A stretch of DNA of 64,000 bases from the NCBI RefSeq assembly GCF_030441895.1, contig NZ_JARJAS010000005.1; one strand, written 5' to 3'. The position numbers and the translations under genes are program-made. This document shows, piece by piece, positions 1 through 5,824 of the stretch (position 1 is its first letter; every line of letters begins with the position of its first letter). The notes beneath the pieces are model-generated. The model saw nothing but the letters and a program-made list of their open reading frames with translations, was not told the DNA's origin and made no database searches. The DNA comes from Enterococcus_D entomosocium (GTDB taxonomy: Bacteria; Bacillota; Bacilli; Lactobacillales; Enterococcaceae).

Positions 1-206
1 ACATTTCAAGCCCTGAAAAAGTTGCTAACATGCTTTGGAATATCAAGGGTGAAGAAGCGCTGCAAAATGCGGAATTTGGTTGCATTTTAGATGAGGCTGC
101 AGAAGATTTAGAGCTTGACGCTGATTTATGGAACGCCGTTGCAACTGAAAAAGTTAACAATTACATTATCCGTAAAATTGAAACTTACATTGCAGAAAAA
201 TTATAG
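1..206 (+). CDS. Partial hypothetical protein, C-terminal 68 residues
   Basis: The reading frame is open from base 3 to a TAG stop at 204-206, so the start lies outside the window. The visible part is acidic and apparently helical, ending in KIETYIAEKL, with no family I recognise. It is followed after 18 bases by another small gene on the same strand, which fits the compact gene packing of a phage or integrative element. Function unknown. Confidence 0.55.
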   Translation, partial: ISSPEKVANMLWNIKGEEALQNAEFGCILDEAAEDLELDADLWNAVATEKVNNYIIRKIETYIAEKL

Positions 207-224
207 AAAAGGACTGTTTAACTT

Positions 225-404
225 ATGAAAAAATGGCATGTAATTCAAATACACGAGGACACCGACAAGGTAGTAATAGTAGACAGCACCGACAATAGAC
301 CACAAGCCATGCGAGACACACGGCATGTAACCTCTTTAAACGTTGTCAGCATTGAAGCTCTTAATAATTTAAGAGAAGCAGGCTACGCAATTACACACTT
401 TTAA
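225..404 (+). CDS. Small hypothetical protein (59 aa)
   Basis: ATG at 225 begins a 59-residue protein starting MKKWHVIQI and ending at TAA 402-404. An AAGGA-like ribosome site lies about 12 bases upstream, a little far but similar to the spacing of its neighbours. The protein has short beta-strand-like segments and no signal peptide or membrane span. It sits between the partial gene and the clamp-like gene on the same strand, so it is probably part of the same transcript. I do not recognise the family. Confidence 0.5.
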   Translation: MKKWHVIQIHEDTDKVVIVDSTDNRPQAMRDTRHVTSLNVVSIEALNNLREAGYAITHF

Positions 405-412
405 AAACAATT

Positions 413-434
413 ATAAAACAGTGAAGGACAGTGA
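413..434 (+). repeat. Duplicated translation-initiation segment, copy 1
   Basis: A 22-base stretch containing AAGGA is repeated exactly at 1067-1088. Each copy ends just before a gene start, giving both genes the same ribosome site and a GTG two bases after AAGGA, with a second possible start nine bases further on. It looks like duplication of a translation module during element assembly. Confidence 0.7.
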
Positions 435-439
435 ATAAT

Positions 440-1054
440 ATGAAAAATTTAGCTAAGCACTTAATGAAAGTTACGAGCAAAAATAATACTAGACCCGTCT
501 TAAATGGCGTTGAGTTTAATAGTAGTACAAAGAGAATGAATGCGACGGACAGTCACCGACTACTGTCTTTTGAGTATGACGGAGAATCCATTAGAGATAA
601 GGTTATTAATCTTGAAACAATGGAAGTTATTGATTCTTCTTATCCAGATATTAGCAGAATAATGCCAATTGATGGCTATGATTTTGAGGTGCCTTTTCAT
701 GAAATTACAAGAGAAATAGTTTCCTTGCTTACAAAAAATAAAAAGCATTTAATCAAAATGACCTTTAAAGAGGACTTGATTCAATTTTATGTAAAAACCC
801 AAAACGAGAGGACGCTAGATGTCATTGATGAGCCAATTTTTACAATTGAAATTACTAAAAATGATGATTGGAAAAAAACAGAAGAAATTTTCCTTAGTGC
901 GGAGTATTTACGTGACGTATTCAGTTTTTTGCTAGATTACAAAACGGAAAGCAGCAAAACATGTTTTACATTGCGTTTTGTTGGACGTGTGAGACCAATA
1001 CTATTCAGTAGTGAAAAGTTTGAATACTTAGTTACACCCATTAGAACATATTAA
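440..1054 (+). CDS. Two-domain sliding-clamp-like protein (DnaN domains II-III)
   Basis: The 204-residue protein matches the second and third domains of the bacterial DNA polymerase III beta clamp. Residues 18-26 read RPVLNGVEF and 35-42 ATDSHRLL, the hallmark at the start of clamp domain II. YPDISRIMP follows near residue 70, and the C terminus RPILF...YLVTPIRTY matches the Gram-positive DnaN ending in PVRTY. Ordinary DnaN is about 370 residues with three domains, so domain I is missing. An upstream GTG at 431 is possible, but ATG at 440 gives normal ribosome-site spacing. On a mobile element it may act in element replication or interfere with the host clamp; this role is inferred. It shares its initiation segment with the next gene. 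Confidence 0.75.
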   Translation: MKNLAKHLMKVTSKNNTRPVLNGVEFNSSTKRMNATDSHRLLSFEYDGESIRDKVINLETMEVIDSSYPDISRIMPIDGYDFEVPFHEITREIVSLLTKNKKHLIKMTFKEDLIQFYVKTQNERTLDVIDEPIFTIEITKNDDWKKTEEIFLSAEYLRDVFSFLLDYKTESSKTCFTLRFVGRVRPILFSSEKFEYLVTPIRTY

Positions 1055-1066
1055 GTCAGAACTCAA

Positions 1067-1088
1067 ATAAAACAGTGAAGGACAGTGA
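1067..1088 (+). repeat. Duplicated translation-initiation segment, copy 2
   Basis: Exact second copy of the 22-base segment at 413-434, placed just ahead of the small secreted-protein gene. Confidence 0.7.
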
Positions 1089-1093
1089 TTACA

Positions 1094-1423
1094 GTGAAAA
1101 AACTAATAACAGTATGCGGCGGCATCTTACTTTTTGGACTAGGCTTAGGCGTTGGTACAGTGACCAACGCTGCACCATCTGCAACAACAATAGAAACAGA
1201 AAAAGCTAAAATTGAGTATTTTGACATTGAAAACGGTGATTTTGACGTGGTAATCACACCTAAAAAAGGTTATAATATCAAACCAGAGTGGACTTTGCAG
1301 GATGACAAGTTTTATAAAGATGCCTACCTCGTGGGAAGCACAAAAGAGCGTGCAACTGATCACGTTGACGCAAGCAATAATGCTTTTCCAGAATTAGATT
1401 GGGAACTTTCTTGGGATAATTAA
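1094..1423 (+). CDS. Small secreted protein with signal peptide (109 aa)
   Basis: The product starts MKKLITVCGG from GTG 1094 (GTG 1085 is an in-frame alternative), followed by a hydrophobic Gly/Leu/Val stretch and a likely signal-peptidase site after TNAA near residue 26. The mature part is about 80 acidic residues with Trp-rich pieces (PEWTL, LDWELSWDN), suggesting a small beta domain outside the cell. No known family is recognised. It lies 39 bases after the clamp-like gene and 14 bases before an HTH gene, so it is probably cotranscribed with them. Confidence 0.6.
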   Translation: MKKLITVCGGILLFGLGLGVGTVTNAAPSATTIETEKAKIEYFDIENGDFDVVITPKKGYNIKPEWTLQDDKFYKDAYLVGSTKERATDHVDASNNAFPELDWELSWDN

Positions 1424-1437
1424 TAAGGAGGGCTTTT

Positions 1438-1680
1438 ATGAAAGGGAACTTATTGGATCAAGCAGACATTGCAGCACTAGGCATGCATTTAAGGACAGTT
1501 AGAGAGTTTAAAGGATTGACAAGGGAAAACGCTGCTAAAAATGGCGGTGTTTCACCTTCATGGCTGCAAAAAGTGGAAACAGGCAAGCATTTAAACGGCA
1601 TACCAGAGCCGCAAAAGTTAAAACAGTATTGTAACAGCCTTGGGCTTATGGTAAAATTAGAATATAAATATGAGTTGTAA
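1438..1680 (+). CDS. XRE-like helix-turn-helix protein (80 aa)
   Basis: An 80-residue protein with a strong AAGGAGGG ribosome site six bases ahead of ATG. Residues about 18-60 form a Cro/C1-type HTH (LRTVREFKGLTRENAAKNGGVSPSWLQKVETG), with the recognition helix around VSPSWLQKVE. It is short enough to be only the DNA-binding domain. As the last gene before a terminator in a row of phage-like genes, it may be an element-encoded regulator. Its targets are unknown. Confidence 0.75.
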   Translation: MKGNLLDQADIAALGMHLRTVREFKGLTRENAAKNGGVSPSWLQKVETGKHLNGIPEPQKLKQYCNSLGLMVKLEYKYEL

Positions 1681-1686
1681 GTTAAC

Positions 1687-1716
1687 GCCTTGACCGTGCA
1701 GACGGCAAGGCTTTTT
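1687..1716 (+). terminator. Rho-independent terminator after the + strand element genes
   Basis: Arms GCCTT (1687-1691) and AAGGC (1707-1711) enclose an inner CCGT/ACGG pair and are followed by TTTTT. It closes the transcript running from the left edge through the HTH gene. Confidence 0.85.
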
Positions 1717-2184
1717 GTATACTCTCAAATAGTAGTATTTGCAATACTATTACAGTGATAACAGCTTATCATTTTAAAGGCTATATAAAGCAGTCTAACG
1801 GCATTCAGTCTTTATAATATCTATATACACAAACAGTTTTTAACATACTTAGAACGGCAATCAGGGCTTTCAGATCACAAGTATACGCCGTACCATTCAC
1901 AGCAATTCTACAGATTACTTATAGAATCCGCCTTAATAAAAAGCTCATATATTGCATTCTAAGGCGTTTTAATAGCATCTAATATATTTACATAAAAGCA
2001 GGAGCAAAGCCGCTTAAATGACGTCTCACGCCGCCAAAAATTAACAGTATCACATAGGTAACACCGCAACAAGGCGGCGCAGGCACTGACTGCAGCACAG
2101 AATTGTTTTAATTGTACGCTCAATTGCAACTTCTATTTTTGAAGCCTGAAAGTCTCGCGGAACTGTGCATGGACACCTGCCCGC

Positions 2185-2242
2185 CACGCACACACGCATA
2201 CACGTGCGCACATACACACATGCGTACACGTATACATACGTG
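2185..2242. repeat. 58-nt perfectly alternating pyrimidine-purine tract (Z-DNA candidate)
   Basis: Every base from 2185 to 2242 alternates pyrimidine then purine: CA, CG, TA and TG steps, 29 dinucleotides with no interruption. Such tracts are the classic substrate for the B-to-Z transition under negative supercoiling. The alternation resumes for about 10 bases after single breaks at 2243 and 2254. It overlaps the palindrome at 2220-2262. Confidence 0.9.
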
Positions 2243-2262
2243 ACACGTACATAGGTACGCAT
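2220..2262. repeat. Nested palindrome / cruciform candidate
   Basis: Outer arms ATGCGTAC (2220-2227) and GTACGCAT (2255-2262) are perfect inverted repeats. Inside lies TACGTG-A-CACGTA (2237-2249), another perfect palindrome around a single A. The outer arms are offset by about four bases relative to the inner centre, so a full cruciform would have a bulge. It may be a protein-binding or nicking site. Confidence 0.7.
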
Positions 2263-2536
2263 TACATATTACATAGTATGAGCGCACACGCCACATCTGT
2301 TCAGGCGGCAAGTAATGTGTCAGCGCAGAATGTACACGCCAGCCCTTGTTCCTACGCTGCTCATATTTACCTGCACGCAATGCTCAAATGCAGTACCAAC
2401 GCAGGCACAGCCTTGTACAAACTTTTCAGCTTAAGCATCTTGCAACACCTTGCAAATCAGTGTGATTCTTGTTAAAATCAGATTATCAGGAAGGCAGACC
2501 ACTGTTACTGTCCTTTTCTGTTTTATAATTGTTTGG

Positions 2537-2564
2537 AGCAGCTTTCATTGGCTGCTTCTTTTTT
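2537..2564 (+). terminator. Hairpin terminator, + strand
   Basis: Arms AGCAGC (2537-2542) and GCTGCT (2551-2556) with an 8-base loop, followed by CTTTTTT. No gene lies upstream on this strand within 800 bases, so it may end a non-coding transcript. Confidence 0.6.
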
Positions 2565-2664
2565 GTGCGCTCAACGCAGTAAAGCATGCTGACCCAAAAG
2601 GATTGCTGCTACGCACTTGCGCAATGACCTCAATATGTGCAGCTCTGTGCCTGCACACCCTTTA

Positions 2665-2723
2665 TAAAGACCCCCTCCCCCTTTATATAACAGACCCCTC
2701 CCCCATAAAAAAGCACCCCCTGT
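2665..2723 (-). repeat. G-run repeats on the minus strand (quadruplex candidate)
   Basis: On the + strand, GACCCC-type units recur as ACCCCCTCCCCC, GACCCCTCCCCC and GCACCCCC. The minus strand therefore has five runs of four or five G with loops of 1 to about 14 bases, enough for a G-quadruplex in principle. The last run is also part of a terminator hairpin. Confidence 0.5.
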
Positions 2724-2738
2724 TTTCACAGAGAGTGC
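2707..2738 (-). terminator. Terminator after the 2748-3074 gene
   Basis: On the minus strand an 11-bp stem pairs GCACTCTCTGT with ACAGGGGGTGC (+ coordinates 2713-2723 and 2728-2738), with a GAAA loop and a following TTTTTT. Confidence 0.85.
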
Positions 2739-2747
2739 CTTTATATA

Positions 2748-3074
2748 TTACAGTTCACGTATAATCTCAGATTCATCCTTCAATTCAATGGGAAGTTCCC
2801 CCGCATTCTCCACTGTTACCGTGACAAGGAAAAATCCCCTTTTAAAGAAAGCTAACTGGGTCAGCTGAGCATTCTTCAAATCATCATTAGAGTAATCATA
2901 CATTGCATCAGTAGCATCAATTACTGCATGGTTATCTGCATCATACTGCAAGCCCATGAAACGCAGAGCGTGATTAACGCCACGTACAAAGAAGCTAAAA
3001 TTATCCTCAGTGATTTCCCCTCGCAGCTTTAGAACACGTACTCCTGCAATTTTTGCTTGCAATAATTTATTCAA
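2748..3074 (-). CDS. Hypothetical protein (108 aa), TTG start
   Basis: The gene begins with TTG at 3074, preceded at 8 bases by a strong GGGAGG site; no ATG lies nearby. The product has no signal peptide and ends KDESEIIREL. It contains a segment FFKRGFFLVTVTVENAGELPIELKDESE that looks like beta strands. I recognise no family. It has its own terminator and lies within the mobile element, downstream of the phBC6A51-type HTH gene on the same strand but separated from it by a terminator. Confidence 0.65.
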   Translation of the reverse strand: MNKLLQAKIAGVRVLKLRGEITEDNFSFFVRGVNHALRFMGLQYDADNHAVIDATDAMYDYSNDDLKNAQLTQLAFFKRGFFLVTVTVENAGELPIELKDESEIIREL

Positions 3075-3146
3075 TAACCTAACCTCCCATAAAATAACAT
3101 CTTATAATAATGTTAGCACAATTGCTCTTCTAATACAAGAAAATAA

Positions 3147-3186
3147 AGCAGCAAACCCCTTTAAATAAAGGAATTCACTGCTTTTT
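3147..3186. terminator. Strong bidirectional hairpin terminator
   Basis: A 16-bp stem, allowing G-U pairs, forms between 3147-3162 and 3167-3182 around a 4-base loop. Both sides carry T-rich tracts in the direction of transcription. It ends the HTH gene at 3188-3583. Confidence 0.85.
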
Positions 3187-3187
3187 C

Positions 3188-3583
3188 TTACTTAATATTA
3201 TATTTTCTTAAAGCATCTTCTACACTGATTGTAGATTCTGATTTCACAGTAGTTTCTTGCATATCTTTCAGCATTCCATGGTTCTTCATGAACATGCCAG
3301 CAATCTGTACCTTCACGCTGTCTTTTACTAAAGGGTCTTTCATTGCATGCTCCATCCAAGTTAAACTGTACGCCAAGCCAGTGTCTGTGATTGTCTTTGC
3401 TTGCTCAACAAGTGCTTGCCTAAATTCAGGCTTCTTACGCCAATTAAACAGTGTCTGACGTGATACGCCAATTTCATCTGCAATCTCCTGCTGAGTTAAG
3501 TCTCCCTCTTTACCCACCAGCAAATCAATTGCCTTCAACTGATCCTCTGTTAAGGCAGATTGTTTCAAATTAACTAAAGCCAT
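3188..3583 (-). CDS. phBC6A51-type helix-turn-helix protein (131 aa)
   Basis: The protein starts MALVNLKQ at ATG 3583 with GAGGTGAG as ribosome site; a GTG nine bases upstream is less well placed. Residues about 18-50 form an HTH typical of phage small-terminase-like and phBC6A51 proteins: LTEDQLKAIDLL, then LTQQEIADEIGVSRQTLFNWRK. The remainder is helical, with a segment about weight and length like small terminase DNA-binding subunits. In phages this family recognises packaging sites; here no large terminase is seen, so it could equally be a regulator or a replication factor of the element. Confidence 0.75.
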   Translation of the reverse strand: MALVNLKQSALTEDQLKAIDLLVGKEGDLTQQEIADEIGVSRQTLFNWRKKPEFRQALVEQAKTITDTGLAYSLTWMEHAMKDPLVKDSVKVQIAGMFMKNHGMLKDMQETTVKSESTISVEDALRKYNIK

Positions 3584-3622
3584 TCTGCTCACCTCACTTT
3601 ACATGTAAATACTTATTGCAAT

Positions 3623-3663
3623 AAAAAAAGCAGCCAAGAGACTAATAAAAGTCCCTTAACTGC
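3623..3663 (-). terminator. Terminator after the lipoprotein gene
   Basis: A 13-bp stem (with G-U pairs) between 3630-3642 and 3651-3663, with an 8-base loop, is followed on the minus strand by TTTTTTT. Confidence 0.85.
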
Positions 3664-3749
3664 AATTTTCAGGAAGGAATAGCCAGTGACAGTTCTGACT
3701 ATTTTGTCCTATTAATACTGCTTTGTATTGCTACAAAGTGTGACGGAAG

Positions 3750-4247
3750 TTACTTTATTTCATAGGTTGTGCGGACATAGAAGATGATTTCACCGTTGAG
3801 GTCATCATTATCTGCATACTGAACTAACTCAACAGAGTGTAGTCCTTCTTCAATATGACTACCAGAAATTGGGGACTCTGTATCTAACTGTAAATCAGAT
3901 TCTTCCTTGTACCCAACCTGCTCACCATCAGCATAGATGAAGACCCCTGCATTCTCAAACTCATTGGAAAGTACCCATAACTCTTGAAAGTTAGTATTAC
4001 CAAGCTTACGTCCAATGCTTATACTAACTGAACTTGGATCAACAGTATTCTCAATGTCATCATACTTCCACACCAAGCTAGGATCATCTACTGGATCAGA
4101 AGCTTCTTCAGTTGATTCTGTTGTCTCAACTGTCTCTTCACTAGTACTCTCAGCAGCTTCAACAGGTTCATCACTGCTGCTTCCACAACCTGCTAGACTT
4201 AAAAGTGTCAGAGTCATTAACGCAAAACAAAAAGCAAATTTCTTCAT
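3750..4247 (-). CDS. Element-encoded lipoprotein (165 aa)
   Basis: A typical lipoprotein signal peptide (MKKFAFCFALMTLTLLSLAGC) gives a lipobox LAGC with the modified Cys at residue 21. A Ser/Thr/Glu-rich linker of about 35 residues follows, then a domain of about 105 residues with alternating beta-like segments (SISIGRKLGN, ELWVLSNEFENAGVFIYADGEQVG, HSVELVQYADND) ending in a possible immunoglobulin-like fold. The ribosome site GGAGG sits 6 bases ahead of ATG. Surface lipoproteins on phage and integrative elements often affect superinfection or mating, but no specific function can be claimed here. It lies 90 bases downstream of the recombinase, on the same strand. Confidence 0.7.
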   Translation of the reverse strand: MKKFAFCFALMTLTLLSLAGCGSSSDEPVEAAESTSEETVETTESTEEASDPVDDPSLVWKYDDIENTVDPSSVSISIGRKLGNTNFQELWVLSNEFENAGVFIYADGEQVGYKEESDLQLDTESPISGSHIEEGLHSVELVQYADNDDLNGEIIFYVRTTYEIK

Positions 4248-4336
4248 AAGTAACCTCCATTATTTTCAGTCAATTCTAGCGTAACACAGCTATATTTAAG
4301 GGACAATAACAATAAAGGAGCCTATTTTGCAGTAAA

Positions 4337-5242
4337 TTAACGTAAATTCATCAATGTACTTGTCTGAATTGATTTGTTAATGAAGTCCTCACTGCTTAAT
4401 GAGCGCAAATATGTCTGCGTTATCCCTATATTCTCATGCCCCATGTTTAGTGACAGTGTGTGAATGTCCAAACCATTTCTAACTTGCATGGCAGCGTAGG
4501 TATGCCGCAGAGTGTGACCACTGAATCTAACTTCATCCCTGATCTTAACTTTCTTGGCTATCTGTGACATGATAAACCAAATATTACCTTTAGTCATGCG
4601 CCCATTCTGGTGATTAACAATTAACGCTTCAGAGTCCAAGCCCATCTGTTTCTTAACACGCAAATACTTAATCAATGCCTTCTTCATAGTTGGTGACAGC
4701 GCTACAGCCCTCTCTTTCCTATTCTTAGCTTCTTTTATGTGGAGCTGGTTCTGCAATATATCTGCATTGTTCAAGCGTTCAACTTCTCCTATACGCAAGC
4801 CGCAGTCTAACATTAACATTAGAATCACGGCGTTTCTGTGCTTCAGCAGCGGATAGGAGTGGTTAGATGCTGCGTGAATAATCTGCTTGATTTCAGTATC
4901 ATTAAGTGGATAAACTATTTTTTTCTGCTCACGTTGCTGCTTAATTCCATCACAAGGATTTACAGTAATGTACTCTTCCTCACAGCAATACCTGTAGAAT
5001 CCCTTAAGAATGACTACCCCTTTATTTATTGTGACTGGCGCTCTACCTAACTCTTGCCAATGGATGACCAGCTTTTTGACATGTAATTTCTTCACATCCA
5101 GCGGCTCAATTTCATACTCTGCAAAATACCTGTGGATCACTACTAGCTGTGACCTGTAACTCTTCAGTGATGACTTTGAAAATCCTCTTGCTGTAAGTTC
5201 CAGCATATACTCTTCAATTAACTCTGCCCATGTAAAAATCAA
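4337..5242 (-). CDS. int: Tyrosine recombinase / integrase (301 aa), TTG start
   Basis: The N-terminal part (residues about 4-85) is the SAM-like core-binding domain of phage and Xer recombinases. The catalytic domain keeps all active-site signatures: Arg in CGLRIGEVERL, Lys in the KEAKNRKERAVAL hairpin, HTLRHTYA (His-x-x-Arg), MGHENI and the nucleophile Tyr in TQTYLR. I chose TTG at 5242 because GGGAGGG lies nine bases ahead of it; no in-frame ATG occurs until residue 12 of this form, inside the domain. That GGGAGGG is the 3-prime arm of the M-box terminator, and 52 bases separate this start from the riboswitch aptamer, with no other promoter seen. The enzyme should catalyse integration and excision of the element whose other end is outside the window. 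Confidence 0.85.
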   Translation of the reverse strand: MIFTWAELIEEYMLELTARGFSKSSLKSYRSQLVVIHRYFAEYEIEPLDVKKLHVKKLVIHWQELGRAPVTINKGVVILKGFYRYCCEEEYITVNPCDGIKQQREQKKIVYPLNDTEIKQIIHAASNHSYPLLKHRNAVILMLMLDCGLRIGEVERLNNADILQNQLHIKEAKNRKERAVALSPTMKKALIKYLRVKKQMGLDSEALIVNHQNGRMTKGNIWFIMSQIAKKVKIRDEVRFSGHTLRHTYAAMQVRNGLDIHTLSLNMGHENIGITQTYLRSLSSEDFINKSIQTSTLMNLR

Positions 5243-5275
5243 AATAAAAAACCCTCCCAGCAATTTCTGGAAGAG
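5243..5275 (-). terminator. M-box expression-platform terminator overlapping the int ribosome site
   Basis: A 9-bp stem pairs CTCTTCCAG (+ 5267-5275) with CTGGGAGGG (+ 5252-5260) around a 6-base loop and is followed by TTTTTTATTTTG. The 3-prime arm is also the only good ribosome site for int, so the hairpin would both stop transcription and hide that site. The first eight bases of the leader (TTGGAAGA, + 5454-5461) can pair with the terminator 5-prime arm and could act as antiterminator; this last point is inference. Confidence 0.85.
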
Positions 5276-5294
5276 CGCTGAAGTTGAATGATAA

Positions 5295-5423
5295 AATAAC
5301 TGTTTAGGTCACTGTTAATGCCTGAAAAATAAAGGCGTCGTGCCTGTCCTACCAACTAAGTATCTCTCGATACTTTTGCGGCAGCAGCTTGTGTCCATAT
5401 AGGAGCCTCACCTAACAATTATT
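5295..5423 (-). promoter_or_regulatory. M-box (ykoK) magnesium riboswitch aptamer
   Basis: Read on the minus strand, the region contains the conserved M-box core GTTAGGTGAGGCTCCTATAT, followed by GGACACAAGCTGCTGCCG and later GGTAGGACAGGCACGACGCC, the order and spacing of ykoK leaders. The P1 helix is a perfect 10-bp pairing between 5414-5423 and 5295-5304. M-box RNAs bind Mg2+ and stop transcription of Mg2+ transporter genes (mgtE, mgtA, corA-type) when Mg2+ is plentiful. Here no transporter follows. The first gene downstream is the tyrosine recombinase. Confidence 0.93.
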
Positions 5424-5469
5424 TGTATAAAATGTCAGTTCGCCGGAAGTCTATCTTCCAACTACCCAC

Positions 5470-5498
5470 ATAATAACTGCTATCCTAGCCAATGTCAA
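5470..5498 (-). promoter_or_regulatory. Strong sigma-A promoter of the M-box leader
   Basis: TTGACA (+ 5493-5498) and TATTAT (+ 5470-5475) are separated by exactly 17 bases on the minus strand. The predicted start near 5463 leaves a leader of about 40 nt before the M-box P1 helix. Confidence 0.88.
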
Positions 5499-5824
5499 CC
5501 GCAACAATGGAAAAAAGCACCCTTTTTTTATAGATTTTCGTTGGTTTTCAAATGAAAGGTCTTACAATAAAATAACAACGTTAAAGAACTGGTGTGATTT
5601 TATATGTGACAAAACTTTTTTTACACGAACAGATAGAGAGAAATCCTCTCAGGGCAAAACCCAGAATTCATCAAGTCACTTCGGCTATCCCATTGAAGGA
5701 GAGAATGTAATAAATTTCCGAACTCGAATAAAAAATAGACAGCCATTTAAATAAACAGCTGCCTATTTCTCTTTCACATCCGATTCTGAAAAATGATTTT
5801 TTCGGTATTCTTTCGATCTAGCTC
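5499..5824. other. Intergenic region between the M-box promoter and mnaA
   Basis: No gene is seen. The stretch 5640-5710 has short paired segments (CTCTC/GAGAG, GGGC-AAAA-CCC) that suggest a folded RNA or relic leader, but they do not match a known aptamer completely. The right part contains the mnaA terminator. If the mobile element inserted between riboswitch and transporter, this stretch is original chromosome. Confidence 0.5.
5733..5768 (-). terminator. Terminator after mnaA
   Basis: Arms AAATAG-CAGC and GCTG-CTATTT, with one internal mismatch, are followed on the minus strand by TTTTTTATT. The + strand version has a much poorer T tract. Confidence 0.75.

Larger units (their letters stand above)
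1717..2747. other. Non-coding stretch of about 1 kb inside the mobile element
   Basis: No convincing gene is present. Frames that stay open here have Cys/His/Val-rich compositions typical of chance. The left part is AT-rich with short inverted repeats, for example GATAA/TTATC near 1757-1772. The centre holds the alternating pyrimidine-purine tract and palindrome described separately. The right part has a hairpin terminator at 2537-2564 and C-rich repeats at 2665-2723. The size and repeat content would suit an origin, a transfer or packaging site, or a non-coding RNA region, but nothing identifies which. Confidence 0.6.

Noticed and set aside
2050..2764. Several open frames on both strands in the 2-2.7 kb region
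   Set aside because: They are rich in Cys, His and Val, lack ribosome sites, overlap each other, and result from the CA/TG-rich composition of the alternating tract.
5640..5710. Glycine-riboswitch-like motif CTCTCAGGGCAAAACC on the + strand
   Set aside because: The preceding GGAGAG arm and the conserved middle segment of the aptamer are missing, and no gene follows on that strand.
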